Shown here: one piece after another, positions 14,615 to 19,594 of the stretch
Layout: the number at the start of each line of letters is the position of its first letter
How positions within the stretch are numbered: position 1 is the stretch's first letter
Source of the DNA: an uncultured Collinsella sp.
GTDB taxonomy: Bacteria > Actinomycetota > Coriobacteriia > Coriobacteriales > Coriobacteriaceae
Assembly (NCBI GenBank): GCA_900549135.1
Contig: URNI01000027.1
Span: 1-19,594, forward strand
Length of the DNA: 19,594 nucleotides
Direction: 5' to 3'
Notes under the pieces: model-generated
Databases searched by the model: none
Seen by the model: only the letters and a program-made list of their open reading frames with translations
What the model was told of the DNA's origin: nothing
Translations under genes and position numbers: made by a program

Positions 14615-15643
14615 ATGGCAGACAATAACGAGCGCACTCCGCTGCTGAAGGTCGAGCACCTCTCTAAGGAGTTCCCTGCAGAGTCCGGCATGTTCGCCAA
14701 GCGTTTTTCCAAGCGCGTCGTCTCTGCTGTAAATGACATCTCTTTTGAGATTTATCCTGGCGAGACCTTTGGTCTGGTTGGCGAGTCTGGTTGCGGTAAA
14801 TCCACCACGGGCCGCACCATCATGCGCTTGACCAAGCCGACTGCCGGTAAGGTGTTCTTCCAGGGCAACGATGTTGCCGAGATGAGCAAGCATGAGATCA
14901 AGGACATGCGTCGTGAGATGCAGTTTATCTTCCAGGATCCTTATGCTTCGCTTAATCCCCGTATGACCATCGGCGAGATTGTCTCCGAGCCCATGACCAT
15001 TCACGGCGTGGGCGCCAAGGAAGAGCGCATCGAGCGTGTCCGCGAGCTTCTCGACGTTGTCGGACTGAACCCCGAGCACATCAACCGCTATCCTCATGAG
15101 TTCTCCGGCGGTCAGCGTCAGCGTGTCGGCATCGCCCGCGCATTTGCGCTGAAGCCCAAGCTGATTATCTGCGACGAGCCGGTTTCCGCTCTGGATGTGT
15201 CCATTCAGGCCCAGGTTCTGAACCTGCTCAAGGAACTGCAGGACAAGTTCGGTACCGCATATCTGTTTATCGCTCACGACCTGTCCGTTGTGCAGCACAT
15301 CTCCGATCGCGTTGCCGTTATGTATCTGGGTAAGATGGTCGAGGTTTCGGACTGGAAGACGCTCTATAGCGAGCCTCACCATCCGTACACGCAGTCGCTG
15401 CTGTCTGCTGTTCCGGTTCCCGATCCTGATATCCAGAAGACCCGCAAGCGCATCATCCTCGCCGGCGATCCGCCGTCACCGCTGGATCCGCCGACCGGCT
15501 GCCGTTTCCACACGCGCTGCCCGATCGCGCAGGGCATCTGCTCCGAGAAGCTTCCTGAGTTTAAGGAAGTTGCTCCGGGCCACTGCTGTGCCTGCCACTT
15601 CGCCGAGCCGTTCCCGATCAAGGAATCGCACATCGACCTGTAG
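14615..15643 (+). CDS. oppF: Oligopeptide ABC transporter ATPase OppF
   Basis: A 342-residue cytoplasmic ATPase. Walker A is GESGCGKS (56-63), the Q-loop is FQDPYASLNPRMTI, the signature is SGGQRQR (164-170), Walker B is LIICDEP (183-189), and the switch His is H221. The C-terminal domain has GCRFHTRCP and further cysteines (C296, C302, C309, and C324/C325/C327), the same arrangement as OppD with one extra pair. The ATG directly abuts the oppD stop (TAAATG), and AAGGGAGG (14597-14604) lies inside oppD. It is the last gene of the opp operon; a long hairpin-rich gap follows. Confidence 0.95.
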   Translation: MADNNERTPLLKVEHLSKEFPAESGMFAKRFSKRVVSAVNDISFEIYPGETFGLVGESGCGKSTTGRTIMRLTKPTAGKVFFQGNDVAEMSKHEIKDMRREMQFIFQDPYASLNPRMTIGEIVSEPMTIHGVGAKEERIERVRELLDVVGLNPEHINRYPHEFSGGQRQRVGIARAFALKPKLIICDEPVSALDVSIQAQVLNLLKELQDKFGTAYLFIAHDLSVVQHISDRVAVMYLGKMVEVSDWKTLYSEPHHPYTQSLLSAVPVPDPDIQKTRKRIILAGDPPSPLDPPTGCRFHTRCPIAQGICSEKLPEFKEVAPGHCCACHFAEPFPIKESHIDL

Positions 15644-15649
15644 TCGGTT

Positions 15650-15800
15650 GTTATCGTCCGGGCCCGTGCTGGACTTAGTTTTCAGAACGTCCTCGACCAT
15701 GGAAACCCCCTTATCCTGCTCCTTCGAAGCTGCGGATAAGGGGGTTTCCTGGTCTGCGGAATGTTCTGAAAACTAAGTCCAGCACGGGCCCTACGTTAAC
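15650..15800. repeat. Large palindromic element with perfect 29-bp arms
   Basis: Bases 15660-15688 (starting GGGCCCGTGCTGG, ending TTTTCAGAAC) are the exact reverse complement of 15763-15791. Inside lies a second inverted repeat, GGAAACCCCCTTATCC (15701-15716) against GGATAAGGGGGTTTCC (15734-15749), with a TTCGAA-containing loop. Outside, GTTATCGT and ACGTTAAC extend the symmetry with mismatches. There is no coding capacity, no T-run after the right arm and no evident target-site duplication. It resembles a palindromic MITE or an extragenic palindromic repeat, or it encodes a long hairpin RNA at the 3' end of the opp transcript. Confidence 0.8.
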
Positions 15801-15856
15801 TCGGCAGGGGGAGTGCGATTCCTTGATCGCTCACTAAATCTAATGAGAAATTGAGT

Positions 15857-15889
15857 GAGGCCGGAGCTTTAGCTCCGGCCTCTTTATAT
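15857..15889 (+). terminator. Intrinsic terminator downstream of the opp operon
   Basis: GAGGCCGGAGC (15857-15867) and GCTCCGGCCTC (15872-15882) form a perfect 11-bp stem with a TTTA tetraloop, followed by TTTATAT. It is the first good terminator after oppF, about 215 bases past its stop, so the opp mRNA would include the large palindrome. Confidence 0.85.
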
Positions 15890-15892
15890 AAG

Positions 15893-15911
15893 GGCTCGGC
15901 AAGGCCGAGCC
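15893..15911. other. Small GC-rich hairpin after the opp terminator
   Basis: GGCTCGGC and GCCGAGCC form a perfect 8-bp stem around AAG, followed by ACTAAATTTA. It may be a backup terminator, although the T-content after it is low. Confidence 0.45.
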
Positions 15912-15971
15912 ACTAAATTTATATCAGCCCCAGAACATGTTTGAGAACTGTGCCTGAAGCATGTGTCCCTA

Positions 15972-16015
15972 GGGCAGGAATGAGGACGCGTTGGAAAGCG
16001 ACCTCATTCCTGCCC
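15972..16015. other. Perfect 14-bp stem-loop upstream of tRNA-Leu
   Basis: GGGCAGGAATGAGG (15972-15985) is the exact reverse complement of CCTCATTCCTGCCC (16002-16015). The loop itself can pair CGC with GCG after an A-A mismatch, leaving an 8-base tip. No T-run exists on either strand, so it is not an intrinsic terminator. No open frame covers it. It may be an extragenic palindrome, a small structured RNA or a protein binding site. Confidence 0.6.
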
Positions 16016-16038
16016 GAACAGGTCCGTCTACCTGCGAA

Positions 16039-16054
16039 TTTACAAATTTGTAAA
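16039..16054 (+). promoter_or_regulatory. 16-bp perfect palindrome upstream of the tRNA-Leu promoter
   Basis: TTTACAAATTTGTAAA is perfectly symmetric and ends where the AT-rich block of the tRNA promoter begins. Its core differs by one base from the dyad at 9461-9474 ahead of oppA. It could be an operator, or simply part of an AT-rich upstream element. Confidence 0.45.
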
Positions 16055-16102
16055 CTATTTTGAAAAAAGTGCTTGCACAGTTCTCGAATCATAGGTTATT
16101 AT
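16054..16102 (+). promoter_or_regulatory. Promoter of tRNA-Leu
   Basis: An AT-rich upstream block (ACTATTTTGAAAAAAGT) runs into TTGCAC (16073-16078, -35), and TATTAT (16097-16102, -10) follows an 18-base spacer. Transcription would begin near 16109, about 50 bases ahead of the mature tRNA. Nearly the same upstream block (21 of 23 bases, reaching into the -35) recurs at 19528-19550. Confidence 0.75.
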
Positions 16103-16159
16103 CTTCCTCGTTGAACGCGCGGGTCCAACAAAACGAACCGTGAATCAACAACATAGCAT

Positions 16160-16249
16160 GTCGGAGTGGCGGAATTGGCAGACGCGCTAGCTTGAGGTGC
16201 TAGTGACCGCTTTTTGGTCATGCGGGTTCAAGTCCCGCCTCCGACACCA
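16160..16249 (+). tRNA. tRNA-Leu (anticodon GAG)
   Basis: A class II tRNA of 90 bases with encoded CCA (16247-16249). The acceptor stem is GTCGGAG with CTCCGAC, the discriminator A is at 16246, and the D-arm holds AATTGGCAGAC. The anticodon stem is CTAGC/GCTAG around TTGAGGT, giving GAG at 16194-16196 (codons CUC and CUU). The long variable arm is GACC-GCTTTTT-GGTC, as expected for leucine, and the T-arm is GCGGG TTCAAGT CCCGC. All stems pair. Confidence 0.97.
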
Positions 16250-16260
16250 TCGCATTTGAG

Positions 16261-16282
16261 AAGCCTCTTCGGAGGCTTTTTT
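16261..16282 (+). terminator. Intrinsic terminator after tRNA-Leu
   Basis: AAGCCTC (16261-16267) and GAGGCTT (16272-16278) pair around a stable TTCG tetraloop, and six T follow. It lies 12 bases after the tRNA and only 27 bases before the next start codon, leaving little room for a separate promoter. Confidence 0.92.
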
Positions 16283-16308
16283 GTTACCGATAGACGGTGG
16301 GGTCCACG

Positions 16309-18654
16309 ATGGAAACGCTTGAACGCAACGAGTGGGCAGACGTTGCCCAACTAGTCGAGATCACGAGCGATGCTGTCATCATCTGCGAGCTCGACGGAAC
16401 CATTCTGCATGTGAATAATCGCTTACTTGGTTTGATGTGTGAGGAACGCGCCGACGTCATCGGTGGAGATGTTAAAGACGTCCTGTACTCATCCGCTTTT
16501 GAACGTGCGACGGAACATCGTCTGCCATTTGAAACTGATGGCTCCGAGAACGAACTGATGCTCAAGCTGAGTGACGGCTCCTTTATCCCCGTCTTGGTTC
16601 GTGCGGGCTCCGTAACGCCTCCACGCATCTTTGGGCGCCGCGCGCCACGTGTCCTGGTGGCGCTCCATAGCATCGAAGAACAGTATTCGCACGACCGTCA
16701 GCTCAAGCGTGCGCTTTCGGAGCTTAGAGTGGCGAACAAGCGCCTCTCTGGCACGCTCTCGGTCATTATGAGTACCGTGGGCTCCGATGAGCTGCCCAGC
16801 CTACTTGATACCGTTTTGAACCAGCTTGTAGGAACGCTCGATGCTTCGGGTGCTGCTATCTATTTTTCTGAGAGCGGCGGTTTTAAACTTCGCGGTGTTT
16901 CCAAGGAGCTGTACGACAGCTACCTGCCTGAGTTTTTGCCGTATGGCGCTGGCATTCCGACGTATGTTCTTCGTGAGTCGCGTGCCTGTCGCTTGTCGAT
17001 TCAACAGGACCTTAAGGGTGATAAGGCCGCCTCCGGTATGTTTATGGACCTGGACAATCGTTCTAAGCACCTGTTGCGTATGCAGGATATGCCTCCGTAC
17101 CGCAGCGAGATCTGTCTTCCCGTTTTTTACGGTACGCAGATCCTTGGCGTGCTGGAAGTTGGTTGGAAACGCCCTCAGGCACCGCTCGCCTATGACGTTA
17201 ATGTGCTCGAGGTCATTTGCGATTACCTGTCTATCCAGCTGGTCGGCATGGCATCGAGCCTTCGCTCCCGTCGCACGGCCGAGCTTGGCCGCTCGCTCAA
17301 TGTCTTACGTGATGAGTTGTTTGCCTTTCTAGACGATTCCGCCGCGGCTACCCAGGCTATATCGTCCGAGATCTGCAATATGCTCAACTGCCATTTTTAC
17401 CCTGTTGAGTATGACGCCAGTCTGGACTCCTATGTCATAGATTTTGAAGGCGGCAGTCGCGTTGCTTTGCCGGACGATCCCGAGAAGCTTTTCTTTTCTG
17501 CGACGGCGCCGGCGGCACGTCTGGGAGCTGGCCCTGATGGCTTTGAGGCATCTGTTTTGGGCGGCACGAGTGCCGAGGACCTTAAGCACGTCCGTATAAC
17601 TCGCGTTGATGAATCGATGCCTATGGGAGGCTGGCTTAGGACGCATGGTCTGCCTTGCCAGGGTCTCTACGTCGACTTCGGCATCGAGGCGGGGCGCCCG
17701 CGCTCTGAGGGTGATGGCAAGCACAGCAACGACGCGATTGTTCCTGCTTCTGTTGCGAAGGGCCCGACGACGCGCGCGCTGCTGCTTCGTGATGGCAGTC
17801 AAGAGCCGATTGATGACCTTGAATATGACTACTTGGTGCACTTGGCGCATGACTTTGAACTGATCTACGAAGGCGAGTCTCAAAAGCGCGAAGAGCGTCA
17901 TATCGCTCAGACGCTTCAGATTGGCATGAGAAATTCGCTTGGTGACGTTCCGGGCATCGCAACCGATTCGGTATACCTATCGGCAACGAATTCCGCGTTG
18001 GTCGGCGGTGACTTCTATACGCTTGTCCGTCTTCCCGATGATTGCGCTGTAATGATTTTGGGCGATGTTTCCGGCAAAGGAATCGAGGCGGCGTCGATGT
18101 CAGCGCTCGTCAAGACGGCGCTGACGGCCTATGCCTGGGAGGGTGCGGGGCCTGCCCGCATGGCCCGCTCGCTCAATAGCATGCTCATGGGCTTTTCGAG
18201 GGTCGAGACGTTTGTGACGGCGTTTATCGCCAAGATTGATCTTAAAGCGGGTCGCGCTACCTATTGCTCTGCGGGACATCCTCCCACTATGGTCATTAGG
18301 CCGTCGTCGAAGCCGTTTGGCGGCGGCGAGACCTGCGGGGGAGAAGTGGAGCTCCTTGGGTGCCAATCGGGCGTAATCGGTGCCTTTGAGAGCATGGTCT
18401 ACGAGACGGGCGTGTTTACGTTCGCTCCTGGTGACATGCTATTTATGTATACCGACGGAACAATCGAAGCACGCGATCGCTCGGGTGCTTTCTTTGGCGA
18501 GCAACGTCTTCGTGACCTTCTGCTCTCTGTTTCGGGCGAGGGCGTATCGGGAATCTGCGGTAAGGTCTTGAGCGAGCTTGACCGCTTTACCGAGTCGGCG
18601 CTGGACGATGACATCGCGCTGGTTTCCCTTGAATTTCTACGAGGTCGATCGTAG
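16309..18654 (+). CDS. PAS-GAF sensor with SpoIIE-type PP2C phosphatase domain
   Basis: A 781-residue soluble protein with no membrane segment or signal peptide. Residues about 5-120 look like a PAS sensor (SDAVIICELDGTILHVNNRLL), and about 155-315 form a GAF domain ending QLVGMASSLRSRR. A second, degenerate GAF-like region spans about 330-520, and a linker KREERHIAQTLQ (526-537) leads to an RsbU/SpoIIE serine phosphatase. Metal-binding Asp are visible in GGDFY (D568), GDVSGKG (D586), MYTDG (D715) and DDDIALV (D767/D768). Such enzymes dephosphorylate STAS-domain anti-anti-sigma factors; the STAS fusion encoded next is the natural substrate. The ATG at 16309 is chosen over GTG 16297; both have weak ribosome sites (GGTGGGG). 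The signal sensed is unknown. No promoter is visible between the tRNA terminator and the start. Confidence 0.88.
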   Translation: METLERNEWADVAQLVEITSDAVIICELDGTILHVNNRLLGLMCEERADVIGGDVKDVLYSSAFERATEHRLPFETDGSENELMLKLSDGSFIPVLVRAGSVTPPRIFGRRAPRVLVALHSIEEQYSHDRQLKRALSELRVANKRLSGTLSVIMSTVGSDELPSLLDTVLNQLVGTLDASGAAIYFSESGGFKLRGVSKELYDSYLPEFLPYGAGIPTYVLRESRACRLSIQQDLKGDKAASGMFMDLDNRSKHLLRMQDMPPYRSEICLPVFYGTQILGVLEVGWKRPQAPLAYDVNVLEVICDYLSIQLVGMASSLRSRRTAELGRSLNVLRDELFAFLDDSAAATQAISSEICNMLNCHFYPVEYDASLDSYVIDFEGGSRVALPDDPEKLFFSATAPAARLGAGPDGFEASVLGGTSAEDLKHVRITRVDESMPMGGWLRTHGLPCQGLYVDFGIEAGRPRSEGDGKHSNDAIVPASVAKGPTTRALLLRDGSQEPIDDLEYDYLVHLAHDFELIYEGESQKREERHIAQTLQIGMRNSLGDVPGIATDSVYLSATNSALVGGDFYTLVRLPDDCAVMILGDVSGKGIEAASMSALVKTALTAYAWEGAGPARMARSLNSMLMGFSRVETFVTAFIAKIDLKAGRATYCSAGHPPTMVIRPSSKPFGGGETCGGEVELLGCQSGVIGAFESMVYETGVFTFAPGDMLFMYTDGTIEARDRSGAFFGEQRLRDLLLSVSGEGVSGICGKVLSELDRFTESALDDDIALVSLEFLRGRS

Positions 18655-18664
18655 ATCGCGACGC

Positions 18665-18693
18665 TTGACGGGCAAAATCTTCGCAGTTATAGA
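18665..18693 (+). promoter_or_regulatory. Predicted promoter of the STAS-HATPase gene
   Basis: TTGACG (18665-18670) and TATAGA (18688-18693) are spaced by exactly 17 bases, a good housekeeping-type promoter within the 81-base gap between the two genes. Transcription would start near 18700. It suggests the downstream regulator can be made without the phosphatase. Confidence 0.6.
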
Positions 18694-18735
18694 TACGTAT
18701 GCATCGAGTGAACTCTTTTGGGGAACCATGGTCGT

Positions 18736-19482
18736 ATGAATGAGTGGAATGACATAGCGGTTTTGACGCCACCGGGTGATGTCGACATCGCCTCGGTGTC
18801 CGTGCTGCGTCCACGGTTGGATAATCTGATCGACCGGGGCGTGCGTCGTGTTGTCATCAATTGCCAAGCCGTGGGCTTTATCGACTCGACGGGTTTGGCG
18901 TTTTTGCTTACACGTGCCAGAGAGCTCATGAGGCGAGAGGGCCTGCTTTCGCTCGTTAACGCTTCCGATGAGGTCATTCGCTTTTTGGAGATTGCCCGAC
19001 TTGTCGACATCCTTCATGTTGCGGGTTCGGCGCGTGAATCGATTCCCGCCATTCCGGTGGGAGAGCTGCCGCGATGGAGCAAGAGCATCGAAGTGCAGCG
19101 AGGCATCGAGAACCTCCCGTATTATCGGCACCGTGTGGCCGAGCTTCTCGAATCGCTTCCCCTGAGGCGTGATGAGCGTTATGACGTCGCATTGGCGTTG
19201 GGGGAGGCATTGGGTAACGCGTATGACCATGCGGGCGGTGTTGGCTGTATCTTAACGGTTCAGGCCTATGGGGACCGTGTTGTGCTCGAGGTGCTTGATC
19301 GGGGCGCTGGCTATTCTATCGATGGGGCGAGCGAGCCGGTGGCATCCGAGGAACGCGGGCGCGGTATCAAGCTTATGCGCATGCTCGTCGATAACGTGGA
19401 TGTTGCCCGTCGTACGGATGGTGCCGGCACACGCGTTCGGATGGTGAAGCTGTTTAGCTCGGCATTGGAATCGTGCGCTTAG
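18736..19482 (+). CDS. Fused STAS anti-anti-sigma domain and HATPase anti-sigma kinase domain
   Basis: A 248-residue cytoplasmic protein. Residues 1 to about 100 are a STAS domain: the strand start AVLTPPGDVDIA and the phosphosite motif FIDSTGLAF, with S51 as the expected phosphorylated serine. Residues about 120-240 are a GHKL ATPase of the RsbW type: N box ALGEALGNAYDHA (E157, N161), G1 box DRGAGY (D188) and G2 box GRGIKLM (208-214). In RsbV/RsbW systems these are two proteins, the kinase phosphorylating the antagonist and binding a sigma factor when free. Here both are one chain, and the phosphatase encoded upstream could reset S51. No sigma gene is in the window, so the output is unknown. 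The ATG at 18736 is preferred over TTG 18718; GGGGAA lies ten bases ahead. Confidence 0.88.
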   Translation: MNEWNDIAVLTPPGDVDIASVSVLRPRLDNLIDRGVRRVVINCQAVGFIDSTGLAFLLTRARELMRREGLLSLVNASDEVIRFLEIARLVDILHVAGSARESIPAIPVGELPRWSKSIEVQRGIENLPYYRHRVAELLESLPLRRDERYDVALALGEALGNAYDHAGGVGCILTVQAYGDRVVLEVLDRGAGYSIDGASEPVASEERGRGIKLMRMLVDNVDVARRTDGAGTRVRMVKLFSSALESCA

Positions 19483-19527
19483 CGCCTTGGGCTGACATGA
19501 TTTCCCTGCGTGAACTTGCTTTGAGCA

Positions 19528-19575
19528 ACTTTTTTGAAAAAAGTACTTGCGTCTTTTGGATAACTCGCGTAAATT
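19528..19575 (+). promoter_or_regulatory. Second tRNA-type promoter at the right edge
   Basis: The block ACTTTTTTGAAAAAAGT plus ACTTGC (19528-19550) matches 21 of 23 bases of the tRNA-Leu promoter block. TTGCGT (19547-19552) as -35 and TAAATT (19570-19575) as -10 are 17 bases apart. The window ends about 12 bases past the expected start, so the gene served, probably a tRNA, lies beyond it. A weak TTGCT/AGCAA hairpin with six T (19515-19535) may end the preceding gene. Confidence 0.65.
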
Positions 19576-19594
19576 AATAACCCGCAAGCGGACA

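Noticed and set aside
15288..15776. Open frame running from oppF into the palindrome (162 codons)
   Set aside because: It is an alternate frame of oppF that reads on into non-coding DNA, Ser/Arg/Pro-rich and with no ribosome site.
15650..16015. CRISPR array
   Set aside because: The repeats are inverted, not evenly spaced direct repeats, and no cas genes are nearby.

Overview
The window looks like a chromosomal stretch of a gut-type actinobacterium, most likely class Coriobacteriia and perhaps Collinsella. This is inferred from the moderately high GC content, the strong C-ending codon bias in highly expressed genes, the actinobacterial gene order rapZ-whiA-gap-pgk-tpiA-secG, and a sialic-acid cluster next to a large peptide permease. 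All recognisable genes read on the + strand. The species assignment is inference, because no search was possible.

Left part (1-2249): the 3' end of a sialic-acid lyase-family gene, a ROK sugar kinase and an N-acetylmannosamine-6-phosphate epimerase. Together they read as NanA-NanK-NanE, turning N-acetylneuraminate into GlcNAc-6-P. The genes are separated by stem-loops and the cluster ends in an intrinsic terminator that abuts the rapZ ribosome binding site.

Centre (2250-9458): rapZ and whiA, then gap with its own promoter, palindromes and leader hairpin, then pgk-tpiA-gpmI and secG. This covers the lower half of glycolysis from glyceraldehyde-3-P to 2-phosphoglycerate. Terminators follow gap, gpmI and secG. 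The yvcK gene that normally sits between rapZ and whiA is absent here.

Right of centre (9459-15643): a complete oligopeptide ABC transporter, with a Tat-type lipoprotein binding protein, two permeases and two ATPases, all tightly spaced. A stem-loop after oppA may set the binding protein's excess over the membrane parts.

Right part (15644-19594): a 516-base non-coding stretch dense in hairpins, including a palindromic element of about 150 bp with perfect 29-bp arms and a separate perfect 14-bp stem. Next comes a tRNA-Leu(GAG) gene with promoter and terminator. It is followed by a two-gene partner-switching module: a PAS/GAF/PP2C (SpoIIE-type) phosphatase and an unusual STAS-HATPase fusion that joins an anti-anti-sigma-like domain and an anti-sigma-kinase-like domain in one chain. 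The window ends in a second copy of the tRNA promoter block, so another stable RNA gene probably begins just past the right edge. The fusion module and the large palindrome are the most unusual items.
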